A stretch of 64,000 nt of DNA, from positions 101,925,513-101,989,512 of the forward strand of contig NC_080677.1 in NCBI RefSeq assembly GCF_030445035.2, given 5' to 3'. The notes under the pieces are model-generated. The model worked only from the letters and a program-made list of their open reading frames with translations. It made no database searches and had not been told where the DNA came from. Below are positions 25,779-36,480 of the stretch, piece after piece; within the stretch, counting starts at the first letter, position 1; each line of letters begins with the position of its first letter. The translations under genes were made by a program, and so were the position numbers. This DNA is from Dasypus novemcinctus. Taxonomy: Eukaryota; Chordata; Mammalia; Cingulata; Dasypodidae.

Positions 25779-26222
25779 CTAAAAGGATAAAGAAATGGTG
25801 GTAAGTGGGCCCAAAAAGTGGGCCAGTTGTGACATACTGGACCACAAGACTGAGAGAGGCCAGGTGCCTTCAGAGGCTGCATCCTCCGGAAGTTGGTGGG
25901 CTTCATCTTGCAGGTTTTGAATGCTGTCTAGGACTGTTCTGGAGCAATTTATATAAAAACAGCATTTTCCTTGAGAAATGGCATGTCTTCCCCTTGCTGC
26001 CATTAGCATGTTAAGTTCCCTGTGATTTTGCAGTACCACAGCAGTAAGAGAGTCTATTTGTTGTCTAAGAGCTTCTGAGGCATGGCTAGTTTCTTCTGTG
26101 CTGTTAGTTAGCTCGAGGAAGAGCATGTAATAGATAATAGGGTTTGATATAAATTGCCAATCCCAGTTTTTCATGGTGGTGGTTATGTTTAGGACAGGTA
26201 AGAGGGGGATGAGAAAAGGCAT
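25779..26222 (-). pseudogene. Env transmembrane-subunit remnant of the provirus
   Basis: A 147-codon reverse-strand open frame. It contains LQNHRELNMLMA, which corresponds to the conserved heptad/immunosuppressive-like segment of gamma-type TM proteins, followed about a dozen residues later by the C-C pair of the CX6CC motif. The first Cys of that motif is replaced by His, so the motif is broken. Upstream there is no room for a full surface subunit between this frame and the integrase remnant, so env is internally deleted. It lies directly before the 3' LTR, the expected place for env. Viral relic, not a functional gene on this evidence. Confidence 0.75.
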
Positions 26223-26439
26223 TTCCCTTTTAGTTATTGTATGGGGAGAAACTACAGGAAATGAAAACAGACAAGATTTCTTAAGGGGTATCTGGCTTGC
26301 CTTCCCCCTAGCAATGGGTGTTTGGGCTAGAGTTACAGGGAACAGCTGGCTTTGATACAGAAACTACTTAGCTGTGTCTCTTGAAGAGGTATTTCAGGCC
26401 ATCCAATGACTGGCACTCATACATCCCATCAGTTGCTTC

Positions 26440-26835
26440 TGGTGAGCTGGTACTTCCTTGGGAAGCTGGTTTCACTTGGGATAAGTTCACCTAGCTGACA
26501 ATTTCTTTAATTTTAATAGCTGCAGGAGTGATCAGAACCACACAGTAAGGTCCCTATATTTTGGGTTTAATTGAGAGTGAGGCCTGTTCTCCTGACAGGT
26601 TTTGATCAGAACCTGGTTTCCAGCTCCTGGGTGAGGAAAGTTTACCCACAGACCATCTTGAAGGGGCCAAGTTGAAGTGGATCCTAGCCACTTCATTTCC
26701 TATTTCCCTTCTGGTGTGAAAATGCTTAGCCATGGCAGGATGGCATGTGGGTCTGCCAGTCCTCCCCAGGATATGAGTGGGACAGGTTTTGGAATAAGGG
26801 CTAGGAAGAAGAGCTGGGTTAAGCACAATCATTAA
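26440..26835 (-). pseudogene. Pol integrase C-terminal remnant
   Basis: Reverse-strand translation in the region 26487-26540 gives VLITPAAIKIKEIVS followed by a stop. This resembles the end of gammaretroviral integrase, where a VLLxTPTAxKV segment precedes the pol terminus and env. Upstream sequence (to 26835) gives Pro- and Trp-containing text across several frames, so it is frameshifted. Order (pol end before env TM on the reverse strand) is as expected. Confidence 0.55.
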
Positions 26836-28020
26836 CTACTTAGAAAATGAAGTTTACCAGGATTTTTAACATGTTCAGTATTCCTCTGCATATGATTTAG
26901 AATAGAAAAGATATCATCATAATCATCAGGCACATAGATAGAGTACTTAATACTAATAAATGCACTAACCAATGCATAAGGTTCTCTTTGAGCTGCAATT
27001 AATATACTTAAGCTCCCAGTTCACAATACCATACATGTTATCTCTCCATGGGAGCAGGCCATAATGCCAATTGTGTTTAAGTTCTACCTACATTGCTTTG
27101 GTAATCATTGCTCCGTTTGGTATGCCCTCTGCACAGCCAGCAAGCTGCAGTACTGTTGGCCCTAAAGAAAGGCTAGAAAACTAGGTTCCAGTATTCTACC
27201 CACCTGTGCATACCAATATTCCACTCTCCTGGTGCACTATGAAACAGTGCCAGTTTGGAGGCAATATCCACTGTGCATCTGGTCACATTGAGCCATTGCT
27301 GGCTGCTGCAGGAGTTTGAAACTCCATTTTACTCTCCATCCACTTCAGGAGCATAACCAGAGATATAGTAGATACCTTTATTGTTTTAGGGGTCAGTGAC
27401 CAACCTAGCCAATAACTCAAAAAGAGAGGCCAAGTGCAGTGTATTGAAGGCCTGGTTTAAATGTATAAGAGAGTTTGACAATACTTAAGTCTATTTCTTT
27501 TGATTTTTGTATACTTTCTAAACATTTCCACTGCAGTTTATAACATATTGAATGAACTTAACTGTTTTAGTACTTTGCCTTTTACTTCTATACCTTTAAC
27601 ATGATGACATTAATTACACAGATATTTTACTTTGGCAATACAGGAAAAATTACTTTCTCAATTATTTTATGAAAACTGAAGATTCCCAATGGAATCAAGA
27701 GTATCTTTCCTTACAACCACTTTAACAAGCAAATTGAGGTGGCCTTTGAGAGGTTTCCCTGTTATAAAGTTACTTTTTGTTATTAATATCAATTTTGGTC
27801 TCTAATAATGGCTTCTTGGAATTAGCCATTTAAATTCTTCCATTTAGAAGATATTTTTACAAACTCTTTGTAATTAACTATAACACCACATAGACTCTTT
27901 ACCTTAAATATACATTTAAAAATATTAGCAATCAATGAAATTTACTTTATCCTTTTAAGAGAGGGCAAATTGACATTTCCTTCTTTAGCCTAATTTCATT
28001 AAACATGAACTTACAACTTC
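26836..28020 (-). other. Provirus interior, degraded
   Basis: No open frame longer than a few dozen codons. By position it should be pol-derived, but I could not recognise reverse transcriptase or RNase H motifs by eye. Confidence 0.45.
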
Positions 28021-28026
28021 ATTATT

Positions 28027-28856
28027 TGCGGCGGCTTGCTCGGTCGGTAGAGGTGGGGTCTGGCTGCGGACGAGGGGTCGGTCCAGCTCTGGACGAGGGG
28101 TCGGTCCCGCTTGGGACGAGGGGTCGGTCCGGCAGCAGACGAGGGGTCGGTCTCACAGGGGTTGCGCGGTTCGGCTGACGGGGTCGCCCGGCAAAGCCGG
28201 CGACGAAGGGGTCACCCGGAGAAGCAGGCGACGAACTGGGGACAAGGGAGGCCAGGCCCTTGTCGGGGGCTCTCAGGACTGGAGGGCGCACGGCAGAAGA
28301 ACTACCGCGGAGACAAGGTAAACGCGCAAGTCCACCTTACTGAGGGAGAGGCAACAGTTTTATAGGGGCTGGGGAAGGCTGATTGGTCGAAGCCACGCCC
28401 TGTTCTGATTGGTTGCCGGCGAAAGGTCAGTGGGCGGTACTGGACGGGGGAGGGGTGGTGGTTAGGGATTGGTTGTCGCTGTTGCTGGGGGAAGGGGCAG
28501 GGTTTAGGGATTGGTGGCTGCTGTTGCTGGGGTGGAGGGCAGACTGGATTTTTCCGCCCACGCCTGGCTGTTGCTGCTGTCGGGGGAGGGGAAAAGGGCA
28601 GACTGGAATTTTCCGCCCTGCGCCTGCGCAGGGAGAAAGAAGGCATCGTGTGGCGCTATCTGGGAGGAGGGGCGGCCGCGGAAGCATGGCTGCCGAGAAG
28701 GGGAGACCCGAGGGCACTCTGCGCCCATGCTGAGCTCCCTTCAGGGGTGGCGGTGAGTCCGACCAGCCACCCTATTATGGGGGCAGCGGCTTGGCCTGCC
28801 GCAGCTGCTCCCCTGCCAGGCCAGCAAACCACACTTCAGCCCGAGGGGTGACCGCA
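28027..28856 (-). mobile_element. Solo LTR, CpG-rich, reverse, perfect 6-bp duplication ATTATT
   Basis: Reads TG...CA (tgcggcggc to gaccgca) and is flanked by attatt at 28021-28026 and 28857-28862. The reverse strand carries TATAAAA (28358-28364), preceded by four CCAAT boxes (complement attgg at 28382, 28408, 28468 and 28510). A 23-bp repeat with core gacgaggggtcgg occurs four times at 28069-28154, in the transcribed part. High GC with many CpG dinucleotides in an AT-rich setting implies little decay time. A 6-bp duplication is typical of class II (beta/ERVK-like) elements. The short open frames inside are by-products of the GC content. Confidence 0.9.
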
Positions 28857-29869
28857 ATTATTTAAAGATTTAATACATATAATGTTTACTTAATTGGTAT
28901 CTTATTAACCTAGGGAGATAATACCTACGCTAATAAAATTGAAACCATTACTGTGTATGCAAGGAATGTTCTTTTCCTTCCTTTACAGGAGACTAAAACC
29001 TTTTTTCTTTAATCAAATTCTAAAACTATGAATAATCTTAAAAGTGTCCTGACTGCTAGGTTCTGGAATATATTACAACTATTTATTTTGTTTTAATTAT
29101 CATTTAGAAAAGATATTTTCATAGCTTTGAAGGACTTTTCCTTTACTTACTGAAATTTGGTAATAGAATTATTAACCATCCTAATTTTAAGATTGTTGAA
29201 AGGTTTTTACATTGGGGATTTACAGGACAAACTATGATTCTTTATTTTTTCCACCTTTTTTTTTTATTTTTTAAAAGATATTTCAATTACATAAATGTTA
29301 CAGGGAATATTTAGGGGCAAACTATGTTTCTTAATTCCCCAGCCTAGAAGATAAAGTTTTAATCTGCCACACAGAGGCCCTCCCTCAGAGCTCTTGCAAA
29401 GAGAAGGCCCTGGGAGCTGGGTAACTCAAAGAGTTCAGGAAAATCTTTTCCCCTTCCTTAACAGTTCCTATATTAAGATTTATATATGACTTTTCCATCC
29501 TGCTTAGACTAATTTGGGGCCCAGGAACATTCACTCACATATACAACAGCATATTTAATTTTTGACAATTTGAATAGAGCTCTTTTAAGAATTTATATTT
29601 GTTAATTTTATATTACCATCCTGATATATGAAGATATACACTGAGCAAATAGACACAAATAGAAAGTTAGACACAGAAACACAACTCACTAGAGTTACTT
29701 AAAACTTTCATTCTTTTACAAAATAAGTTTATCTATAAAATAACATTTAAAAGATTTCTTTGAAGGTTATTTCTAATTAATCTAATTTACACTGTGACTA
29801 TGTAGTTGTTGTTTTTTTAAACTATTTTCAACCACTTTGAGGCTGCTGTTTGCACATTAGCAGGTCTGT
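28857..29869 (-). other. Provirus interior, degraded
   Basis: AT-rich sequence between the solo LTR and the SINE, with no recognisable coding motif. Confidence 0.45.
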
Positions 29870-30155
29870 TCTTTTTTTTTTTTTTTAATATATTTCTATT
29901 CCCTTCCCTGCCCTCCCCACCCCAGTTGTCTGCTCTCAGGGTCCATTTGTTGTGTGTTCTTCTGTGTTCACTTGTATTCTTGTCAGTGGCACCCGAAATC
30001 TGTGTCACGTTTTGTTGCATCATCTTGCTGCGTCAGCTCTCCATGTGTGCAGTGCCACTCCTGGGCAGGTTGCACTTTTTTCACACTGGGCAGCTCTCCT
30101 TACGGGGTGGGTGCACTCCTTGTGCGTGGGGTTCCCCTACATGGGTGACACCCCT
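29870..30155 (-). mobile_element. DAS-type SINE, reverse, 5' truncated
   Basis: A long T run at 29871-29886 (tail complement), then gtctgctctcagggtccatttg, tgtgtgttcttctgtg, gttgcatcatcttgctgcgtcagctctcc and ctccttgtgcgtgg. It stops inside the body before the tRNA head, so it is 5' truncated. Confidence 0.85.
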
Positions 30156-30812
30156 GAATTATTTAATTATGGACTTACAACCAAAAAGTCCCCAATGCTT
30201 TAAAATACAGTTTACAACATTTTCCTTTACTTCAGAGCTTTGCTTATTTCCCATTTTGACTTTGGCAGACCTTGGTTGAACAAGAATATATTCCAGTATA
30301 TACTCACTGAGGTCATTGAAGCCTCAGAGAAACTTGTTTCTCTCATGAATTGCTGCTTTTAGGAATCCTAATATTCAGAAGTGGGAGGTCCACCTCCCTA
30401 GTCCTTGGATATAACAGGACTCTGGCGGCCACTGGACTAGAAGATTGGATGTTCAACCCCAAGGGTTGAGAATTACACCAGGCAACAATTTAGTCCACTT
30501 GGAGCCACGAGAGAAAGCAGGGTCACTAATACCAGTGGAAGGACAGGAGTCAGGGGTGTCTCAAGATTGCTTTCCCCTGAGCAAAAGGAGGCAGAAGCTG
30601 TCATGAAATAACCATAAGCAAAGACAAGGGGTTAGGCTAGAGCTGAAGTAACCATAAACAAAGGCAAACTCAGTTTATAATTACTCTCATAGTAGTTGAT
30701 GTCTAAGGGATTGGGATAGTTAGTTACAAAATAATCATAATCAAAGGTAAGTTTAGTTTAAGATTACCATTACAGTAACTAAAGTATAGGCTACATCCAC
30801 CCAGTTATAATG
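30156..30812 (-). other. Provirus interior, degraded
   Basis: No coding motif recognised. Contains three diverged copies of a taaccataa(g/a)caaagg-like unit between 30605 and 30750. Confidence 0.45.
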
Positions 30813-30818
30813 ATCTCA

Positions 30819-31568
30819 TGAAGGGAAAGCTGGCCCAGCTGAAATTCAAGCCATGAGACTCGCCTTGGAAGGGACGGGACTATGAGTAAACTCTAGACCC
30901 TACAGGCCCTTGAGTAAACTCAGGGATAGCCCTCGAGAGCGCTGAGTCACTGGCCGAGAATAGTACACATGCACCAAGCTGGCCGAGAATAGTACACATG
31001 CTGGCCGAGAATAGTACACATGCGCCAAGCTGCCTTTGTGCCTCCCCCTCCCAACCTAACCAAGTAATCATAAAGGCCACCTTATATGGACATGTCACAG
31101 TCCCAACCAATCAAGTAATGTTTCCGCGTTAGCCCTATATAATTCCTGCTCACCACCCCCTCCCTGGACAGTGCGCATGCGCCGAGCAGCCGTTTCATCT
31201 CCTTCTGCCATTTTTGTCTAGTAAATCTATAGTTACCATATATAGACATATTGCTGTCCCAACCAATCAGATAATGTTTCCGCGTTCACCCTATATAACT
31301 CCCGTCCACTGCCCCCTCCCCGGACTCGCTTGCAGATCACGCATAAGCCCACGTGCCCTGGCTCCCCTGCTTCTGCCAATAAAGCTGTCTACTTCTCCTG
31401 GCCAGTGGCTTGCGTGGGTTTGTAGCGCGGTCCCCCTTCGCTGACTAGCAGCCCCGGCCAGCAGTCCCTGGCGCACTGCTGGTGAGGTGCGTCGACAACC
31501 CGCTGCTCACGAGGGCGGCTTGAGGAAGGCTTTGCCTCCCACCCCAGCGGCAGGGAGCGACGGCCGCA
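30819..31568 (+). mobile_element. Solo LTR, forward, perfect 6-bp duplication ATCTCA, duplicated promoter
   Basis: Runs TGAAGGG to GGCCGCA, flanked by atctca at 30813-30818 and 31569-31574. A block of at least 70 bp with caaccaatca, taatgtttccgcgtt and a TATA box is present twice, offset by 156 bp (from 31100 and from 31256); the TATA boxes are near 31135 and 31291. AATAAA is at 31378-31383. A 22-bp unit (ctggccgag...cacatg) occurs three times at 30950-30971, 30979-31000 and 31001-31022. It differs in sequence from the LTR at 28027, so it is a second class-II-like family. Sense to HYAL4. Confidence 0.9.
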
Positions 31569-31574
31569 ATCTCA

Positions 31575-33435
31575 GATATTATCTTTCTGCTGTTTTATAA
31601 TGTAAAGGCATCGGTATAATTATCTTAACTTTTAGTTACAGTCTCTGTAAGTTTTCACTTAAAAACAATTTGAGCATTTCTGTTAATTAATCAACTAAAA
31701 CAATTTTATTAGTAACAACTTTGCTAAGTTTTTCTGCTTTCCCCACAGTTGAATTAATTCCACTTGTGACTTCTTATACATCAACTTTAATTGCAAGATG
31801 GTATTGACATTTAAGGACTCATTTTTTTAGGTTATCTTTCACCATTATCCAATTTGTAACAGGAGAACCCCAAATCTAATTTATGAGTTCCTAGGCATGA
31901 GTAGACTAACAAAGTTAAAGCAAGTACAGATTAGAACAGAAGAGAGAATTTTACACACTTAGCTTAGCTTAGGGAAAGACTTGACTTTAGATTCACCTGG
32001 ACACAAAGCTCCCAGTGTCTGTCCATGGCAGAAACTTAGTGCAGGACCTTCCAGCTTTATTCCTCCAGAAAAATCCCTGGGCAGCTGCAAGGTATGGAGC
32101 TAAAGTATCTGGAGAAGCCCTGCCCCCAATGAGACATGAATTGGGGCTGCTCTAGGGGCCACATCCCATTAGTTACTTCCCGCAAGGGATAAAACCCTGC
32201 AAGCCTTTTTCTGAAAGGATTGGAGTGTTACAAGGAAATAGGGAGCTAGGAAAGCCAGGAACCTTTTAATCATAATTGATGGCACATGAGGAGTTTCCTT
32301 ATTCTACAAGGGAGAGGTTTGGTAATTGGAGTGCATTTCCTCACCCCTTTAAGGCAGGGGAGGTTAACCTATTGTTTGTTCCACAGAACTTTTGTTAAGA
32401 ACTCTGCTTTAAGGAGATATGACCACATGGTCCCTGGCCCTCAGATCCATCTGTCCTCTCCTCTCTCACACAAGTTCAACTGGAATTCAGGGTCCCACAC
32501 AGAATCCATTTTCAGCTGCACTGTGGCCATGTGGTGTGGCAGGAATAGATTAGACTAGGCAGGTTGTCCCAGTTTAAGAAGTGCGCATTAATCTAGGGGA
32601 GGATAACACATTTGTCAGTCTGGGGGCATCCCACCATTAGATCTGATTGAACAGATTGCTTGCTGAGCCAGCATTCTGGAAATGGGGGAGCTCTGCTTGC
32701 TGTCCCATATTCTGGGGCTCAGGAGCTTTGTCTCTGGAAGTCCCCAGAGCCTTAGAGGTCTTGGGGCATCTGGGTCTGGTTCCCAAACCTTAACCCTCAA
32801 GTGGGCTTTCCTGCTAGGAAAGGGGCTAGCTAGGTATCTTTAAATGCTTTTGCTTACTTTGCAGCAGTCTTAGAAACTGTCTATGAGTGAGCTCACTCCA
32901 TAGCCACTCCCAGGGGTCAAGTTACTCAGTTAAATCCCATAGGAGAACTAGAGGCTAGTTGCCCTGTATCTTGCCAGCAAAAACCATTAGGGACCATACC
33001 CCCAACTCAGACAATCTCTGGTCCACTCTAGGGTGGAGAAGGAGCAAAGCCTCAGGGTACCGCTGAAGGTAGGGCTTATGCCTCCCTAACAAATGCATTT
33101 TCAGTTTTTAAGGCATTCTAAAGCATCTCACAGACCCAGAATGAGTACAGCTATAGTTGAAAGATCTGGTGTCAAGGGAAATTTGGCCTGCCATCAGAAC
33201 TTCCTTGGATCTACATGGCATGGGGACTAGTCCCTACCACCTCCCCAGAGGGAGCTGGAAGTCTGGGCAGGCTGATTTTATTTCTTCAGGAGCTTATCCA
33301 GGAACCCCCTAGCCATTAACCCCCTTTAAAATGGCAGAACCATAAGAGGTCACAGACAGATATTAAAACTTACCGATCTCCAGTGGGGGTCAGAGAGTAC
33401 CACTCACTTACCTTTCTCATGGTTGGCTCACCGAA
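31575..33435 (-). other. Provirus 5' interior (leader/gag position), degraded
   Basis: By position it should hold the leader and gag. No intact frame and no zinc-knuckle motif seen. The part at 31575-31950 is strongly AT-rich, while 32000-33435 is mixed. Confidence 0.45.
33403..33414 (-). promoter_or_regulatory. Splice donor in the provirus leader
   Basis: The reverse strand reads AAG|GTAAGTGAG about 25 bases after the 5' LTR, a near-consensus donor where the retroviral major splice donor is expected. The primer-binding site between it and the LTR is too eroded to assign a tRNA. Confidence 0.55.
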
Positions 33436-33971
33436 TGAAGAGGAGGAAGTATTGGATTTCTCTAGGTCCTTGGCTATGTTGCATAAATGAATTTAAGAAC
33501 ATGCTGGTTTAGATAGGCCAGTAAAAAGAACTTTTTGGGATATGGGGGAAAGGACAGAGCTTGCTGAGAAAGGGGAGAGAAAGAAATATACATCAAGATT
33601 TGGTGTGAGCTTCTTTAGGCAAAAGACAGAGTTCTGCATTTTGTGGTTACCTTTTAAACTTTTAATTATTCCTCCCCCTTGCTAATGCTAAGGGGATGGG
33701 CCCCAGCTGTTATTGGTTACCCTGTCAATGGTGGGGGCCAATGGTGAGGCTTGTTAGGAATATCCAGGACCAAGGGGAGGTCCCAGAGAGAGAAACTGGG
33801 ACCTCAAGGTTAAACTCAAGGTCTCAGCAAGGTCTTACAGCCATATTGTCTGTCAGTCATATTGTCTGATGGTTGTCTTATTGTCTGTTGTCTGTCAGTC
33901 ATGTTGTCTGTCAGCCATGTTGTGGCTCATCTTTTTCATTTCCCTGTACTAACCTGCTTTAACCTGCCTCA
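33436..33971 (-). repeat. 5' LTR of the reverse provirus
   Basis: Same sequence family and orientation as 25004-25507. It is longer mainly because a tgtctgtcagccat-like unit is repeated more often near 33845-33920. The AATAAA found in its partner is mutated here (complement ctttttgg). Confidence 0.88.
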
Positions 33972-34603
33972 GGAGGTTGATGGTTCTTGCTTTTATATTT
34001 ATGTCTTTGATCCATTTTGAGTTAATTTTTGTATGAGATGTGAAATAGGGGTCATCTTTCTTTTGGATATGTATATCCAGTTCTCATAGCACCATTTTTT
34101 GAATAGATTGTTCTTACCCAGCATGTTGGGTATGATAGGTTTGTCAAAACCACTTGCCCATAGATATGAGGGTCTGTTTCTGAATTAGCAGTTCAGTTCA
34201 ATTAGTATGTGTGTTATCTTTATGCCAGTACCATGCTGGTTTTTTTTTTTAACCACTGAAGCTAGGTAATATGATTTAAAGTCCGAAAGTAAGAGTCCTC
34301 CAACTTTGTTTTTTCTTTTTTAAGGGACCTCTTATCTATCCAAATAAATTTGATAATTGTGTTTTCCATTTTTTTAAAAAAATGCTCATGGAATTTTAAT
34401 TGGGATTGCATGGAATCTGTTTATCAATTTTGGTAGAATTGACAACTTAATGATATTTAGTCTTTCAATCCATGAGCATGGACTGTTCTTCCAATTATTT
34501 AGGTCTTTTAAAATTTCTTTTAGCAATTTATTGTACTTTTCTTAATACAAGTGCTTTACATCCTTGGATAAGTTTGTTCCTAAATATTTGATTATTTTAC
34601 TGG

Positions 34604-35230
34604 CTTTAGCAGTTTGATATAGTTACGAATTCCAAAAATAGATATTGGTTTATGTTTGTAAACTGGTATGGTCCTGGGTATAATTAAGTTGTGGTTAGGG
34701 CTTTGATTGGGCCACATTCTTAGGGTGTTGAGTCCCCATACCTTGGTGGGTGGGAACTCACAGATAAAAGGCATGGCAAAGGACAGAGTTGGAGTTTTGA
34801 TGACAGAATTTTGAGCTGGAGCCTAGGAAGTGAACACCCAAGAGAAGAACACAGAGGACTAGAGACAGCCCTTTAGATATGGCAGAAGCCCCAGAGAGAG
34901 AAACAGAGCTATTTACTTGAAAGTCTACAACTGGCCTTGTGGAGAGGCAAAGCCTAGAGAGCCTCATAGTCTACAGCTGACCTTGTCAGGATAACAGAGA
35001 AACTGAGCCCAGAAAGAGGCAAACTCTGGGAAGAGAGGAACCTAGGAAGCCTAAGTCCTGGCAGATATCAGCAGCCATCATCCTCCAACAGATGGCAAAA
35101 GATTTTGGTGAGGGAAGTAACTTACACTTTATGGCATGGTAACTGTAAGCTTCTACACCAAATAAATACCCTTCATAAAAGCCAACTTATTTCTGTATTT
35201 TGGATCAGCACCACTTTGGCTGACTAATAC
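34604..35230 (+). mobile_element. ERVL-like solo LTR, copy 2, forward
   Basis: Runs from agcagtttgatat (LTR start) through tatggtcctgg, ttgattgggccac, ccttggtgg, gtctacagctgaccttgt and ccaaataaatacc (poly(A) signal) to ggctgactaatac. Actgg is present at 34599-34603 and 35231-35235, and the L1 is continuous around it. It is the reverse-complement counterpart of 53441-54007 and 56335-56922. Confidence 0.8.
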
Positions 35231-36448
35231 ACTGGTTATTATAAATGAAATTTGTTTCCTGACTTCCTCCTCAGATTGTGCAATACTAGTATAGAGAAAC
35301 ATTATGGATTTTTGCATGTTGATCTTGTATTCTGACATTCTACAGAAATTGTTTCTTAGCTCATTAGCTCTGTTGTAGATTTTTCTGGACTCTCTAGGTA
35401 TAGGAATATGTCATCTGCAATTAGCAAAAATTTTACTTCTTCCTTTCTTATTTGGATGCCTTTTATTTCTTTTTCTTCCCTGATTGTTCTAGCTAGAACC
35501 TCTAGCTCTATATTGAACAGTGGTGACACAGTGACACTGGGAATCCATGTCTTGCTCCTGATCTCAATGGGAAAGTTTTCAAGCTTTCACAATTGAGTAC
35601 AATGTTAGTTGTGGGTTTTTCATATGTGGCCTTTCTCATGTTGAGAAAGTTTCCTTCAATTCCTATCTTTGTAATATTTTTATCAAGAAAGGATGCAATA
35701 TTTTGTTGCTGCATCAATTGATAGGATCATGTGATTGACTTTTCTTTGATTTATTAATGTGGTGTGTTATGCTAATGGATTTTTTTGTGTTGAACCACTG
35801 TTGTATGCCTGGTATAATATCCACTTGATCATGATGAATAATTCTTTTAATATGTTGTTGAATTTGATAAACAAATATTTTGTTGAGGATTTTTGCATCT
35901 GCATTAATGAGGGAAATGAGTGTAATTTTCTTTTTCTGTAATATTTTTATCTGGCTTTATTATTGGGGTATTATTGGGATATTGGCTTTATAGAATGAGT
36001 ATGGTAGCATTCCTTCTTGTTCAATTTTTTGGAAGAGTTTGGGTAATAAGATTTGTATTAAATCTTATTTGAATGCTTGGTAGAATTCACCAGTTGAACT
36101 GGTCATTGGCTCTTCATTTTGGGGAATTGTTTGATGACTGTTTCAATCTCTTTATTTGTGATTGGTTTGTTGAGGTCTTCTATTACTTTCAGGGTAATTG
36201 TAGGCTGTAAATTCCTAGGAATTTTTCCCATTTCATCTACATTGTCTAGTGTTTTGGCATACAGTTGTTCAGAGTCTCCTCTATGATCTATTTTTTATTT
36301 CTCTTGGGTCAGTAGTGATGCCCCATTTTAATTTTTCATTTCATTTATTTGCATCTTCTTTTTTTATTTGTCATCCTAGCTAAGCATTTGTCAATTTTAT
36401 TTAACTTCTCAAAGAACAAACTTTTGGTTTTGTTAGTTCTTGCTACTG

Positions 36449-36480
36449 TTTTGTTGTTGTTGTTGTTGTTGTTGTTGTTC
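36449..36480. repeat. (TTG)n microsatellite
   Basis: About ten uninterrupted gtt units inside the L1. Confidence 0.9.

Larger units (their letters stand above)
25004..33971 (-). mobile_element. Complete endogenous retrovirus (class I/gamma-like), reverse, with GGAG duplication
   Basis: Two related LTRs in the same orientation (25004-25507 and 33436-33971) bound the element. The word ggag lies at 25000-25003 and 33972-33975, and the host L1 reads on directly from one side to the other. A polypurine tract sits beside the 3' LTR and a splice donor beyond the 5' LTR. The interior has remnants of integrase C terminus and Env TM in the reverse direction. The 4-bp duplication and Env/integrase features point to a gammaretrovirus-like ERV. 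The interior also carries two younger solo LTRs and a SINE. Total 8,968 bp; about 7.1 kb without the later insertions, so pieces of pol/env appear lost. The coding regions are broken; no intact gene seen. Confidence 0.88.

Noticed and set aside
26554..26832. A 92-codon reverse frame as a retained viral protein
   Set aside because: The recognisable integrase-end signal is in a different frame, so this frame is incidental.
28022..28851. Several overlapping GC-rich open frames on both strands
   Set aside because: They all lie inside the CpG-rich solo LTR and its repeats, have biased Pro/Arg/Gly content, and are open because AT-rich stop codons are rare there.
30950..31022. Three 22-bp direct repeats as a CRISPR-like array
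   Set aside because: The spacers are 7 and 0 bases, the locus is mammalian, and the repeats sit in an LTR.
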